A stretch of DNA of 64,000 bases, from the NCBI RefSeq assembly GCF_041242975.1, contig NZ_CP162488.1, forward strand, positions 2,036,001-2,100,000, in the 5' to 3' direction. Source of the DNA: Xanthomonas sp. DAR 35659 (GTDB lineage Bacteria > Pseudomonadota > Gammaproteobacteria > Xanthomonadales > Xanthomonadaceae). Positions 43,589 to 52,868 of the stretch are shown one piece after another. The translations under genes and the position numbers were made by a program. Each line of letters begins with the position of its first letter. Within the stretch, counting starts at the first letter, position 1. A model generated the notes under the pieces. It saw nothing but the letters and a program-made list of their open reading frames with translations. It was not told the origin of the DNA and made no database searches.

Positions 43589-44455
43589 TCAATCGTTGGA
43601 TGTCTTGTAGCGGCGCAGGATGGCGCGCGCGCCGAGGCTGACCAGCAGCACGAACACGGTCAGCACCAGGGCGCCCGACCAGGCCAATTGCTGCCAGGTG
43701 GGGTAGGGGCTGCCGGCGAAGGAGTTCATCACCACCGGGACGCTGGCCATCGGCTGCATGATGTTGTTGTTCCAGTACTGGTTGCCGAACGCGGTGAACA
43801 GCAACGGCGCGGTCTCGCCGCTGATCCGCGCCAGCGCCAGCAGCACGCCGGTGACGATGCCGGCCGAGGCGCTGCGGTACAGCACCTGGATCGTCACCTT
43901 CCACTGCGGAATGCCCAGCGACAGCGCCGCCTCGCGCATCTGCGCCGGCACCAGGCGCAGCATCTCGTCGGTGGTGCGCACCACCACCGGCAGCACGATG
44001 AAGGCCAGCGACAGCGCGCCGGCCATGGCCGAGAAGCGTCCGCCGGTCTGCATCACGTACAGGGTGTAGACGAACAGGCCGAGCACGATCGACGGCGCCG
44101 ACAGCAGGATGTCGTTGACGAAGCGCACCACCTGGCCGGTCTTGCGCGCGTTGCCGAACTCGGCCAGCCAGGTGCCGGCGGCCACGCCCAGCGGGGTGCC
44201 GATCAGCAGCGCCAGGCCGCACATCACCGCGCTGCCGAAGAACGCGTTGGCCAGGCCGCCTTCCTCGCCGGGCGGCGGGGTCATGCGGGTGAACAGGTCC
44301 ACGTCGATGCCGGAGATGCCCTTGGCCACCAGGGTCCACAGGATCCAGCCCAGGAACACCAGTCCGAACAGCGCGGTGAGACAGGACAGCAGTAGCGCGA
44401 ACACGTTGACCACGCGGCGGCGGTTGTACAGGCGATCGGCGATGTCGGCGGCCAT
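43589..44455 (-). CDS. pstA: Phosphate ABC transporter permease PstA
   Basis: The 288-residue inner-membrane permease has about six helices and the cytoplasmic EAA loop ([31 protein letters not shown]). The segments [25 protein letters not shown] and [18 protein letters not shown] are diagnostic for PstA. With PstC it forms the phosphate channel energised by PstB. The start overlaps the pstC stop by one base (TGATG). Confidence 0.95.
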   Translation of the reverse strand: MAADIADRLYNRRRVVNVFALLLSCLTALFGLVFLGWILWTLVAKGISGIDVDLFTRMTPPPGEEGGLANAFFGSAVMCGLALLIGTPLGVAAGTWLAEFGNARKTGQVVRFVNDILLSAPSIVLGLFVYTLYVMQTGGRFSAMAGALSLAFIVLPVVVRTTDEMLRLVPAQMREAALSLGIPQWKVTIQVLYRSASAGIVTGVLLALARISGETAPLLFTAFGNQYWNNNIMQPMASVPVVMNSFAGSPYPTWQQLAWSGALVLTVFVLLVSLGARAILRRYKTSND

Positions 44456-45429
44456 CAGTTGCCCTCCCTGCGCGCCAGTTGCGCCAGCATCAGGCGGGCG
44501 ATCGCCAGCACGATGAAGGTGACGATGAACAGGACGAAGCCGAGCAGCAGCAGCGCCGAGCGGTAGGTCTCGGTGGCTTCGCCGAAGTCGTTGGCGATCA
44601 GGGCGGCGATGGTGGTGCCCGGCTCCAGCAGCGACGGCGACAGCCGCACCGTGTTGCCGACCACGAAGGCCACCGCCATGGTCTCGCCGAGCGCACGGCC
44701 CAGACCCAGGAAGATGCCGCCGATCACCGCCGAGCGGGTGTAGGGCAGCACGATGTCCCAGCTCACTTCCCAGCGCGTGGAGCCCAGCGCGTAGGCCGAC
44801 TCCTTGAGCCTGGTCGGCACGGTTAGGAACACCTCGCGCATCACCGAGGAGATGAACGGGATCACCATGATCGCCAGCACGAAGCCGGCGGTGAGCAGGC
44901 CGATGCCCAGCGGCGGGCCCTGGAACATCGGGCCGATCAGCGGCAGCGTGCCGAGATGGTCGTTGAGCCACGGCGTGCCGTATTCGGTCATCACCGGCAC
45001 CAGCACGAACAGGCCCCACATGCCGTAGATGATCGAGGGAATGCCGGCCAGCAGCTCGATCGCGGTCCCGACCGGGCCGCGCAGCCAGCGCGGCGACACC
45101 TCGGTGAGGAAGAAGGCGATGCCGTAACTCACCGGCACCGCGATCAGCATCGCGATCAGCGCGGTGACCAGGGTGCCGTAGATCGGCGCCAGCGCGCCGT
45201 ACTTGTTCTCGACCGGATTCCATTCGCTGGAGTAGAAGAAGCTCAGGCCCTGCATCTGCAGGGCGTGGCGGCCGCCCCACAGCATCGACAGCGCCGCGCT
45301 GGCCAGGGCGACGAGGACGAACACGACGGTGGCGGTGAGCAGCCAGCGGAACAGACGGTCGGCACGGGCGTCGCGCAGATCGCGTCCGCGGGGCGCGGTG
45401 ATCGCTTCGGGAATGACGGTGGCGTTCAT
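44455..45429 (-). CDS. pstC: Phosphate ABC transporter permease PstC
   Basis: The 324-residue permease has an N-terminal cytoplasmic arm, then a helix at about 28-50. The periplasmic loop WNPVENKYGALAPIYGTLVTALIAMLIAVPVSYGIAFFL and the EAA loop LKESAYALGSTRWEVSWDIVLPYTRSAVIGGIFLGLGRALGETMAVAFVVGN are diagnostic of PstC. It forms the channel with PstA. It begins 239 bp after the lipoprotein pstS; no terminator hairpin is evident in that gap, so read-through from pstS is likely. Confidence 0.95.
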   Translation of the reverse strand: MNATVIPEAITAPRGRDLRDARADRLFRWLLTATVVFVLVALASAALSMLWGGRHALQMQGLSFFYSSEWNPVENKYGALAPIYGTLVTALIAMLIAVPVSYGIAFFLTEVSPRWLRGPVGTAIELLAGIPSIIYGMWGLFVLVPVMTEYGTPWLNDHLGTLPLIGPMFQGPPLGIGLLTAGFVLAIMVIPFISSVMREVFLTVPTRLKESAYALGSTRWEVSWDIVLPYTRSAVIGGIFLGLGRALGETMAVAFVVGNTVRLSPSLLEPGTTIAALIANDFGEATETYRSALLLLGFVLFIVTFIVLAIARLMLAQLARREGN

Positions 45430-45668
45430 GGGCTCGGTGTGTGCCGGAGCGCGCGGCGGCGCGATCCGATCGTGGCCGCGGCGGGGGTGGCCGCGCGCGG
45501 TGGGTGGGGCTGCGTCGCTCCCGCGCAGGCGGGAACCCGAAAGTCCGGATTACGTGAGTCCGATGCGGCACCGGCGCTGCGTGGCGCGCGCCGGTGCCGA
45601 TGCGCGCGCGACGCCTCCCGCGTGCGCGCGCGTGCTTCCGCCGGGGGAGGGCGGAAGCGGTGTCGCGC

Positions 45669-46769
45669 TTACTTGAATTCCTTGGCCCAGTACGCCTCGA
45701 TCTGCTGCACCAGTTCCGGCGGCAGCGGCACGTAGTGCAGGTCGTTGGCCTGCGCCTGGCCCTTCTCGAACGCCCACTTGAAGAACTCCAGGGTCGCCTT
45801 GCTGCGCGCCGGGTCCTTGGCCTGCTTGTGCATCAGCATGAAGTTGGTCGCGGTGATCGGCCACGCCTGCGCGCCGGCGGCGTTGGTGATGACCAGGTTG
45901 AAGTCCTTGGCGTTGGCCCAGTCGGCCGACGCGGCGGCCGCGGCGAAGCTCTCGGCGTTGGGCTGCACCCAGTTGCCGGCGGCGTTCTGCATCGAGGCGT
46001 AGGGCATTTTGTTCTGCAGCGCGTAGGCCAGCTCGACGTAGCCGATCGAGCCCTTGATCTGCTGCACGTACGAGGCCACGCCTTCGTTGCCCTTGCCGCC
46101 GACGCCGCCCGGCCACTGCACCGAGGTGCCTTCGCCGACCTTGTTCTTCCACTCCGGGCTGACCTTGGACAGGTAGTTGGTGAAGTTGAAGCTGGTGCCC
46201 GAGCCGTCGGAACGGTGCACCAGGTTGATCTTGGTGCTGGGGAGCGTGGTGCCGGGGTTGAGCGCGACGATCGCCGGATCGTTCCAGGTGGTGACCTTGC
46301 CGAGGAAGATGTCGGCCAGCACCGTGCCGGTCAGCTTCAGCTTGCCCGCATCCATGCCTTCCAGGTTGACCACCGGCACCACCCCCCCAATCGCCGAGGG
46401 GAACTGGCCGAGGCCGGCGGCGGCCAGCTCGGCGCTGTCCAGCGGCTTGTCGGAGGAGCCGAAATCGACCGTGCCGGCCTTGATCTGGGCGATGCCGCCG
46501 CCGGAGCCGATCGACTGGTAGTTGATCTTGTTGCCGGTGGCCGTGTGGTAGTCGGCCGACCACTTGGAGATCAGCGGGTAGATGAAGGACGCGCCGGCGC
46601 CGGAGATCTCCGCGGCGGTCTTGGCGCCGTCGGCCGGGGCGGCCGCGGGTGCGCCGTTGGCTGCGTCGGCGCCTCCCTGCGGCTTGTCGCCATTGCCCGG
46701 CTGGCAGGCGGTGACGGCGAAGGCGAGGGCCAGGGACAGGACGGCAAAGCGCGCCGGCTGCAGTTTCAT
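45669..46769 (-). CDS. pstS: Phosphate-binding protein PstS, lipoprotein form
   Basis: The 366-residue binding protein has a lipoprotein signal (lipobox AVTAC, Cys22) and a 30-residue Ala/Pro/Gly linker before the mature domain GAGASFIYPLISKWSADYHTATGNKINYQSIGSGGGIAQI. Phosphate-binding loops GAGASF, GSGGG, DFGSSDKPL and HRSDGSGTSFNFTNYL are present. It is anchored to a membrane, unlike the paralogue encoded at 47185-48204. A Pho-box-like repeat lies 66-83 bp upstream of the ATG. It heads the pstS-pstCAB-phoU operon. Confidence 0.94.
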   Translation of the reverse strand: MKLQPARFAVLSLALAFAVTACQPGNGDKPQGGADAANGAPAAAPADGAKTAAEISGAGASFIYPLISKWSADYHTATGNKINYQSIGSGGGIAQIKAGTVDFGSSDKPLDSAELAAAGLGQFPSAIGGVVPVVNLEGMDAGKLKLTGTVLADIFLGKVTTWNDPAIVALNPGTTLPSTKINLVHRSDGSGTSFNFTNYLSKVSPEWKNKVGEGTSVQWPGGVGGKGNEGVASYVQQIKGSIGYVELAYALQNKMPYASMQNAAGNWVQPNAESFAAAAASADWANAKDFNLVITNAAGAQAWPITATNFMLMHKQAKDPARSKATLEFFKWAFEKGQAQANDLHYVPLPPELVQQIEAYWAKEFK

Positions 46770-46834
46770 GGGGTCACTCCGTAGCGAAGAGGGCCGGATG
46801 GTCCGGCGGATGCAGGCTATGAAATGATGTTTTT

Positions 46835-46852
46835 GTTACAGCCTCATGACGG
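46835..46852 (-). promoter_or_regulatory. Pho box before the lipoprotein pstS
   Basis: On the minus strand CCGTCAT-GAGG-CTGTAAC: two 7-base repeats close to the PhoB consensus CTGTCAT, spaced by 4 bases as in E. coli Pho boxes. An AT-rich stretch (CAAAAACATCATTTCATAG) follows on the gene side. Confidence 0.75.
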
Positions 46853-47126
46853 GGCTGCCCGTGCGTGAATTTGATCAAGAAAAACAAGCGCTTCGCTTAG
46901 AAAGCAGAGGCGAGTGCGGGAGCGAGGGGATGCATGCGTCGATGGGCGAAATCGCCGCGCTCGTGCTCGCCCCCCGTGGCTACGCGGCGACGCCACGCTG
47001 GACTGCGGCGCGTCCTCGCCAGGCACGCCACGCGTCCTGCATCGACCCTTGGTCCGCCCGAAACACGCAGGGTTCCTCCGGATGGAGGAGGGCAATGGTG
47101 CCCGGGCCGAGCCCGTGGAGAAGGAC

Positions 47127-47157
47127 AAAAAACGCGGGCCCCGTGAGGGGCCCGCGT
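47127..47157 (-). terminator. Strong terminator after the second pstS
   Basis: On the minus strand ACGCGGGCCCC-TCAC-GGGGCCCGCGT is a perfect 11-bp stem with a 4-base loop followed by a T-run. It separates this pstS from the downstream pstS-pstCAB-phoU unit. Confidence 0.92.
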
Positions 47158-47184
47158 CCGGGTAGCGATCGGGGAGAGGGCCGA

Positions 47185-48204
47185 TCAGTACTTCAGGTTG
47201 GCGCTCCAGTAGGCGTCGATCTGCTTGACCAGCGCGTCCGGCAGCGGCACGTAGTCCAGCTGCTTGGCCTGCGCGTCGCCATTGGCGTACACCCACTTGA
47301 AGAAGTCCTTGGTGGCCTTGGCGCTGACCGGGTTCTTCGGCTGCTTGTGGACCAGGATGAAGTTGGTCGCGGTGATCGGCCAGGAGGCCTCGCCCGGGGC
47401 GTTGGTCATCACCAGGTAGAAATCCTTGGCGCTGGCCCAGTCGGCGCTGGCGGCCGCGGCGGCGAAGCTCTCGTCGCTGGGCTGCACGAACTTGCCGGCC
47501 GCGTTCTTCATCGCGGTGTAGGACATCTTGTTCTGCAGCGCGTAGGACAGTTCGACGTAGCCGATGCCGCCCTTGATCTGCTTGACGTAGGCGGCCACGC
47601 CTTCGTTGCCCTTGCCGCCGATGCCGACCGGCCACTGCACCGCGGTGCCTTCGCCGACCTTGCTCTTCCACTCCGGATTGACCTTGGACAGGTAGTTGGT
47701 GAAGTTGAAGCTGGTGCCCGAACCGTCGGAACGGTGCACCACGGTGATCTTGCCGTCGGGCAGCTTCACGCCCGGGTTGAGGGCGACGATCGCCGGATCG
47801 TTCCAGGTCTTGACCTTGCCCAGGAAGATGTCGGCCAGGGTCTTGCCGTCCAGCTTCAGCGCGCCCGGGGCGACGCCCTGCACATTGACCACCGGCACCA
47901 CGCCGCCGATCACCGACGGGAACTGGGCCAGGCCGGAGGCGGCCAGATCGTCGGGCTTGAGCGGGGCGTCGGACGAACCGAAGTCGACCGTGGCCGCCTT
48001 GATCTGGGCGATGCCGCCGCCCGAGCCGATCGACTGGTAGTTCACCTTCTTGCCGGTGGCGGCGTTGTAGTCGGCCGACCACTTGGACATGACCGGGTAG
48101 ATGAAGGACGCGCCGGCGCCGGTGACATCGGCGGCGTTGGCGGCGAACACGAACGACGCGGCGACGGCGGCGGCCGCGACGCGGGATTTGAGCGAGAGGA
48201 TCAC
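47185..48204 (-). CDS. pstS: Phosphate-binding protein PstS, periplasmic-type
   Basis: The 339-residue paralogue of the lipoprotein PstS, about 70% identical by eye over the mature domain (GAGASFIYPVMSKWSADYNAATGKKVNYQSIGSGGG), has an ordinary signal peptide (LKSRVAAAAVAASFVFAANA) and no lipobox Cys. The start is GTG at 48204, preceded by AGGAG at 8 bases; upstream in-frame ATG codons lie in the Pho-box region. Two Pho-box-like repeats precede it and a strong terminator follows, so it is a separately transcribed, presumably highly expressed unit. Confidence 0.94.
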   Translation of the reverse strand: MILSLKSRVAAAAVAASFVFAANAADVTGAGASFIYPVMSKWSADYNAATGKKVNYQSIGSGGGIAQIKAATVDFGSSDAPLKPDDLAASGLAQFPSVIGGVVPVVNVQGVAPGALKLDGKTLADIFLGKVKTWNDPAIVALNPGVKLPDGKITVVHRSDGSGTSFNFTNYLSKVNPEWKSKVGEGTAVQWPVGIGGKGNEGVAAYVKQIKGGIGYVELSYALQNKMSYTAMKNAAGKFVQPSDESFAAAAASADWASAKDFYLVMTNAPGEASWPITATNFILVHKQPKNPVSAKATKDFFKWVYANGDAQAKQLDYVPLPDALVKQIDAYWSANLKY

Positions 48205-48254
48205 GGAGAGAGCTCCTGGAGGGTGGTAGGCGGGGCGCCGCAGACGGTCATTAC

Positions 48255-48272
48255 ATAACCGTTCCATGACGG
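48255..48272 (-). promoter_or_regulatory. Pho-box-like repeat before the second pstS (proximal)
   Basis: On the minus strand CCGTCAT-GGAA-CGGTTAT: two 7-base half-sites with a 4-base spacer. It is a weaker match than the distal copy at 48288-48305, and the two lie one and a half helical turns apart. Confidence 0.55.
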
Positions 48273-48287
48273 TGCCGGGGCTGCTAC

Positions 48288-48305
48288 ATGACGGAAACAT
48301 GACGC
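48288..48305 (-). promoter_or_regulatory. Pho box before the second pstS (distal)
   Basis: On the minus strand GCGTCAT-GTTT-CCGTCAT: each repeat differs from CTGTCAT by only two bases, with the canonical 4-base spacer. Together with the proximal copy this would allow tandem PhoB binding. Confidence 0.75.
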
Positions 48306-48366
48306 GATGGCGCGTGGCGCCGGTGCAGGCGCGGCCTGCGCCGCGCGCTGCGCCGGGCCGCGGCGA

Positions 48367-49617
48367 TTACCAGTAGAACTGCGCGCGCGCTTCGAGGATG
48401 TTCGGCTTGTCGCTGACGTTGCCGCGCACCGCGCTGCTGTACTTGCTGCTGTCGACCATGACGTAGTTCAGCGCCAGCTTGAAGTTCGAACGCCAGTACC
48501 AGTTGGCGCCGACCGTCCAGGTGCTCATCTTGCCGCCGAGCACGCCATCGACCAGCGGCGCGCCGACCGGACGCGCGACCAGGCTGCCGTCGTTGAGGTC
48601 GATGCTGTCGTAGCGCACGCCCAGCTGCCACATGCCGCTGGCCGGCTCGTTCGGCAGCGGGGTGGTCGGCACGCCGGCCTTGTAGCCCCATGTCTCGCCG
48701 GTGACGTTCCACACGCCGCTCACGTACCAGCCGTCGTTGCTGTAGTTGTCGCTGGCGCCGTAGCGCTCGACCTTGGCGCTGTAGTACTCGCCCTGCGCCT
48801 TGAACGGGCCGGTGACCCACATCGCCTCGCCGCCGATCACGCCGATGCGGTCGGTGTTGGTCAGGTTGCCGCTGTCGACCAGGCGCACCGAGGCCAGGTC
48901 GGCGTCCGGACGCGCGCGCAGGCGCAGCGTGTCGGCGTCGGTGTCGTAGTTCACGTAGCTCAGGCCGAAGTGCAGGATGTTGCCGGACTCGTTGATCGGC
49001 GCGAAGGTGCCGCGCACGCCGTAGCCGCTGCCATGCGCCAGGTTGCGGGTCAGCTCGCGGCCGAACACGCTGCCGACCACGCTCCAGTTGTTGTCGCCGT
49101 AGCCGAGCGCGGCGCCGAGCCGACGCGACACCGCGTAGGTGTTGGTGACCGAGGCCTTGGAAATGAAGTCGTTGTTCTTGGTGCTGGACAGCTCTTCCAG
49201 ACTGTTGGGCTGCTTGTACTGGCCGATCTGCAGGAAGTTGTTGGCGTTGCCGCCGAACTTGTACTTGATGTTGGTGTCCAGGAACTTGCCGGTGCTGCGC
49301 ACGGTGGTGCCGTTGTTGGACGCCTCGCGCAGGGTGCTGGCGTCGTAGCCCAGGACCCACTCGAAGTTGCCCGGGCCCTTGCCCTTGGCGACCAGCTCGG
49401 CGCGGCGGATGCCGAACTCGGAGTTCTTGCCGTTGTTGCCGGTGCCGCCGTTCAGATCCTGGACGTCGTTGTCGTACCAGTTGCCGTCGGCCTGGACCAG
49501 GCCTTCGAAGGAGATTTCCGAACCGCCGATCACGTCGATGGCGATCTCGGCGTGGGCGGCGGGCGCGATCATCGCGGTGAGCACGGCTGCCGAGAGGAGG
49601 GTGCGGGACAGTTTCAT
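48367..49617 (-). CDS. oprP: OprP/OprO-type phosphate or polyphosphate porin
   Basis: The 416-residue outer-membrane porin has a signal peptide (MKLSRTLLSAAVLTAMIAPAAHA), the family start DVIGGSEISFEGLVQADGNWYDND and a 16-strand-like alternation. NSEFGIRRAELVAKGKGPGNFEWVLGYD and QIGQYKQPNSLEELSSTKNNDFISKA are typical of phosphate-selective OprO/OprP porins. It ends in a terminal aromatic (ARAQFYW) for BAM insertion. Its position at the head of the pst locus, with a Pho-box-like repeat upstream, supports phosphate as the substrate. Choice between phosphate and polyphosphate selectivity is not possible from sequence. Confidence 0.88.
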   Translation of the reverse strand: MKLSRTLLSAAVLTAMIAPAAHAEIAIDVIGGSEISFEGLVQADGNWYDNDVQDLNGGTGNNGKNSEFGIRRAELVAKGKGPGNFEWVLGYDASTLREASNNGTTVRSTGKFLDTNIKYKFGGNANNFLQIGQYKQPNSLEELSSTKNNDFISKASVTNTYAVSRRLGAALGYGDNNWSVVGSVFGRELTRNLAHGSGYGVRGTFAPINESGNILHFGLSYVNYDTDADTLRLRARPDADLASVRLVDSGNLTNTDRIGVIGGEAMWVTGPFKAQGEYYSAKVERYGASDNYSNDGWYVSGVWNVTGETWGYKAGVPTTPLPNEPASGMWQLGVRYDSIDLNDGSLVARPVGAPLVDGVLGGKMSTWTVGANWYWRSNFKLALNYVMVDSSKYSSAVRGNVSDKPNILEARAQFYW

Positions 49618-49662
49618 GGGTTGCCTGGGCGGTGAAAGATGCGCGCAGGCTAAGGTGTGAAG

Positions 49663-49680
49663 ATTGCGTAAATATGACAC
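49663..49680 (-). promoter_or_regulatory. Pho-box-like repeat before the porin gene
   Basis: On the minus strand GTGTCAT-ATTT-ACGCAAT: the first half-site is close to the PhoB consensus, the second weaker, with correct 4-base spacing, about 46-63 bp upstream of the porin ATG. Confidence 0.5.
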
Positions 49681-49904
49681 TTGGCGGACATGCCCGACGC
49701 GGGCGATCGCCCGACACCGTGGCGTCTGCGCCATTGGACGCGCGGCATGTTGCGGTCCGATGGCGCGCAGATGAAACGCGGCATGCGCAATAGCGCACGA
49801 CGCGGATCACAAAGCGCGGCATCGTCTCGCCATCGCGCCGCCGATTGGCTCTTTTGTGCGCTGCAACACTTGTCGCTGCCGCACACGCTGGGTAGCGTGG
49901 AGTC

Positions 49905-50240
49905 ATGAACTCGCATGCCCGCAAACGGATGTCGATGCTCGCCGCGCTGTCGTTGCTCGCGTCGCTGCTGCTGCTCGCGACGTTGCGTTCGACAGAAGCG
50001 GCGGTGGGGTTGCCGCCGGCGCTGTCCGAAAGCAGCGCGGCGGCTGCGGCGGCGGATCCGCAGGCGGCTAATACGCATGCCGACTCGCGCAGCCTCGCCG
50101 ATCAGGCCTACGACGACACGCCGGTGCTGCCGGCCGTGCCCTGGTGGCCGGCGCGCGTTGCACCGGCCTGGCCGCAGCCGACGCCGCGGCATGGTCACGG
50201 CACCCGCCCGCAGCCGCGCTTGCGACCTCCCAGCGCCTGA
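49905..50240 (+). CDS. Uncharacterised small exported protein
   Basis: The 111-residue product has a hydrophobic N-terminal segment (MSMLAALSLLASLLLLATLRS) that could be a signal peptide or anchor. A low-complexity mature part rich in Ala, Pro, His and Arg (for example PRHGHGTRPQPRLRPP) follows. No family is recognised. A GGAG lies very close to the ATG. It stands alone between the porin and carbonic anhydrase genes; expression is plausible but unproven. Confidence 0.45.
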   Translation: MNSHARKRMSMLAALSLLASLLLLATLRSTEAAVGLPPALSESSAAAAAADPQAANTHADSRSLADQAYDDTPVLPAVPWWPARVAPAWPQPTPRHGHGTRPQPRLRPPSA

Positions 50241-50423
50241 GTCGCTGATCCGAGCGCGCCCGGCCCACGACCGCGTCGCGTTCGATCCCGTGCCCTCAGT
50301 GTCCGCACCCGGCGCGGATGCGATGGCGCGCCGCCGCCAGTGCGGCCTCCACGTTGCGTCTTTCCTTCTCGTTCTGCGGCATCCGCCGCGGCGACGCCTT
50401 TCCCTTGTCCCGAGGTTTCCCCC

Positions 50424-51113
50424 ATGCAAAGTCTGCTCGATGGCTTCCGCCATTTCCGCAAAGAGGTCTTCCCGCGCCAGCGCGGCCTGTTCCGGCAACT
50501 GGCCGGCGGCCAGACCCCGCATACCCTGTTCATCACCTGCGCCGATTCGCGGGTGATGCCGGAGTTGATGTTCGCCGCGCAGCCGGGCGAATTGTTCGTG
50601 TACCGCAACATCGGCAACGTGGTGCCGCCGTACTCGCAGCACGTCAGCGGCGTGGTCGCGGCGATCGAATACGCGGTGGCGGTGCTGCAGGTGAAGCACA
50701 TCGTGGTGTGCGGGCATACCGACTGTGGCGCGATGAAGGCGGTGCTCAACCCGGATGCGCTGCAGGACGTGCCCAACGTGGCCGCCTGGCTCAAGCACAC
50801 CGACAGCGCACGCCAGGTCGCCGCGCAACACGATCGCGCCGGGCATCCGGAGGACGCGCTGCATTGCCTGACCGAGGAGAACGTGGTGGCGCAACTGGAC
50901 CACCTGCGTACCCAGCCGGTGGTGGCGGCGCGGTTGGCGCGCGGCGCGCTGCGTCTGCATGGCTGGATCTACGACATCGCCCACGGCGAGATCCGCGCCT
51001 TCGACGCCGAGCACGGGCGCTTCGCGCCGCTGTTGCCGGAAGACGGCCGGCGTCCTCCCGAAGCCACCCCGCGACCGCGGCTGGCGCCGCCGCTGCGCAA
51101 CGTCGCGGTCTGA
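50424..51113 (+). CDS. Beta-class carbonic anhydrase
   Basis: The 229-residue enzyme interconverts CO2 and bicarbonate. The zinc ligands are C39, H98 and C101, with the Asp41-Arg43 dyad in ITCADSRVMPE, and the motif VVCGHTDCGAMKA. LFVYRNIGNVVPPYS and GVVAAIEYAVAVLQVKHIVV are typical beta-CA sequences. It precedes a SulP transporter gene by 11 bp, a pairing widely seen and expected to couple bicarbonate uptake with hydration. GAGG lies 9 bases before the ATG. Confidence 0.93.
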   Translation: MQSLLDGFRHFRKEVFPRQRGLFRQLAGGQTPHTLFITCADSRVMPELMFAAQPGELFVYRNIGNVVPPYSQHVSGVVAAIEYAVAVLQVKHIVVCGHTDCGAMKAVLNPDALQDVPNVAAWLKHTDSARQVAAQHDRAGHPEDALHCLTEENVVAQLDHLRTQPVVAARLARGALRLHGWIYDIAHGEIRAFDAEHGRFAPLLPEDGRRPPEATPRPRLAPPLRNVAV

Positions 51114-51124
51114 AGGAGACGAGC

Positions 51125-52696
51125 ATGCGAACCATGACGGACCCCGCGTTCGCCGGCGCTTCCGCGCTCGCCGGCTACCTGCGCAACGGCGCGTTCGGCC
51201 GCGACCTGCTGGCCTCGGTGGTGGTGTTCCTGGTCGCGCTGCCGCTGTGCATGGGCATCGCCATCGCCTCGGGCATGCCGCCGGCCGCCGGGCTGATCAC
51301 CGGCATCGTCGGCGGCCTGGTGGTCGGGCTGATCGCCGGCTCGCCGCTGCAGGTCAGCGGCCCGGCCGCCGGCTTGGCGGTGCTGGTGTTCGAACTGGTG
51401 CGCCAGCACGGCGCGGCCGCGCTGGGCCCGGTGATCCTGCTGGCCGGCGCGATCCAACTGGTCGCCGGGCTGTGCCGGGCCGGGGTGTGGTTCCGCATGA
51501 CCTCGCCGGCGGTGGTCGCCGGCATGCTGTCGGGCATCGGCATCCTGATCGTCGCCTCGCAGGCGCACGTGCTGATGGATGCGGTGCCGAAGGCGCGCGG
51601 GCTGGAGAACTTCGCCGCGTTGCCGGCGACGCTGTGGCGCGCGCTGGACGACGGCATCGGCCGCGCCGCGCTGCTGGTCGGGCTGGGCACCATCGCGATC
51701 ATGCTGGCCTGGGAGCGGCTGCGCCCGCAGCGGCTGCGCTTCGTGCCCGGCGCGCTGCTGGCGGTGGTGGCGATGACCGCGCTGGTGCAGTGGCAGGAGT
51801 TGGACGTGCGCAAGGTCGACGTGCCGGCCAACCTGCTCTCCGCGATCCAGATCCCGACCCTGGCGCAGATGCTCGGCGTGTTCGACGCGACGCTGCTGCT
51901 GTCGGCCTTCACCTTCGCCTTCATCGCCAGCGCCGAGACCTTGCTGTCGGCCGCGGCGGTGGACCGCATGCACACCGGCCCGCGCACCCGCTACGACCGC
52001 GAACTCGCCGCGCAGGGCGTGGGCAACATGCTGTGCGGCTTCCTCGGCGCCTTGCCGATGACCGGGGTGATCGTGCGCAGCGCGGCCAACGTGCAGGCCG
52101 GCGCCGCCACCCGCGCCTCGACCATCCTGCACGGCGGCTGGCTGCTGGTGTTCGCGCTGCTGCTGCCGTGGCTGCTGCGGATGACCCCGGTGGCGTGCCT
52201 GGCCGGCATCCTGGTCCATACCGGGTTGAAGATGGTCAAGCTGGGGCAGGTGCGCGACCTGGCCGCCTACGGCCGCGGCACCGCGGCGATCTACCTGGCC
52301 ACCACCTTCGCCATTGTCGCCACCGACCTGCTGACCGGCGTGCTGATCGGCTTTGCGCTGTCGCTGCTGCGGCTGGCGCTGCAGCAGTCGCGGCTGAAAG
52401 TGGGTGTGCATGCGCACGAGGACGCGGCCGGCGCCGCCGCGGCAGGGGCGGGCAAGCTGCGCCTGTCGCTGGAGGGGTCGGCCACCTTCCTGCGCGTGCC
52501 GACCATGGCGCGGACCCTGGAACGCTTGCCGCCCAACACCGAACTGCACCTGGACGTGGCGCGGCTGCATCATCTCGACCATGCCTGCCTGGAACTGCTG
52601 CGCGACTGGAGCCGCAACGCCGCCGCCCGCGGTTGCGCGCTGGTGGTGGATTGGAAGGAACTGGACCGGCGCGTGGAGGGGCAGCGCGCGGCGTAG
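51125..52696 (+). CDS. SulP-family anion (probably bicarbonate) transporter with STAS domain
   Basis: The 523-residue inner-membrane protein has about 12 helices of the SulP type (ASVVVFLVALPLCMGIAIASGMPPAAGLITGIVGGLVVGLIAGSPLQVSGPAAGLAVLVFELV; later ETLLSAAAVDRMHTGPRTRYDRELAAQGVGNMLCGFLGALPMTGVIVRSAANVQAGA). A C-terminal cytoplasmic STAS-like domain spans residues about 430-515. The ATG follows AAGGAG. Genetic linkage to a carbonic anhydrase points to bicarbonate rather than sulfate. The REP array begins 47 bp after its stop. Confidence 0.9.
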   Translation: MRTMTDPAFAGASALAGYLRNGAFGRDLLASVVVFLVALPLCMGIAIASGMPPAAGLITGIVGGLVVGLIAGSPLQVSGPAAGLAVLVFELVRQHGAAALGPVILLAGAIQLVAGLCRAGVWFRMTSPAVVAGMLSGIGILIVASQAHVLMDAVPKARGLENFAALPATLWRALDDGIGRAALLVGLGTIAIMLAWERLRPQRLRFVPGALLAVVAMTALVQWQELDVRKVDVPANLLSAIQIPTLAQMLGVFDATLLLSAFTFAFIASAETLLSAAAVDRMHTGPRTRYDRELAAQGVGNMLCGFLGALPMTGVIVRSAANVQAGAATRASTILHGGWLLVFALLLPWLLRMTPVACLAGILVHTGLKMVKLGQVRDLAAYGRGTAAIYLATTFAIVATDLLTGVLIGFALSLLRLALQQSRLKVGVHAHEDAAGAAAAGAGKLRLSLEGSATFLRVPTMARTLERLPPNTELHLDVARLHHLDHACLELLRDWSRNAAARGCALVVDWKELDRRVEGQRAA

Positions 52697-52868
52697 GCTG
52701 GTCGCGTTGTCTGCAAGCGGCCACCCGGGCGTGTCCGCAGTCGCTGTGGGAGCGACTTCAGTCGCGACGAACGCAGCGGTGGGAATCCAGGCTTCGGAAG
52801 CTGTCGGGGCTGAAGTCCCTCCCACAGTGCAACCGGCCGGCGACCCGAATTTTTGTAGGAGTCAACTG

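Larger units (their letters stand above)
46770..47184. other. Intergenic region between the two pstS genes
   Basis: This 415-bp stretch contains the Pho-box-like repeat and promoter region of the lipoprotein pstS (46780-46870) and the terminator of the second pstS (47127-47157). The middle, about 46870-47120, holds no gene or repeat that I can identify. Confidence 0.6.
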
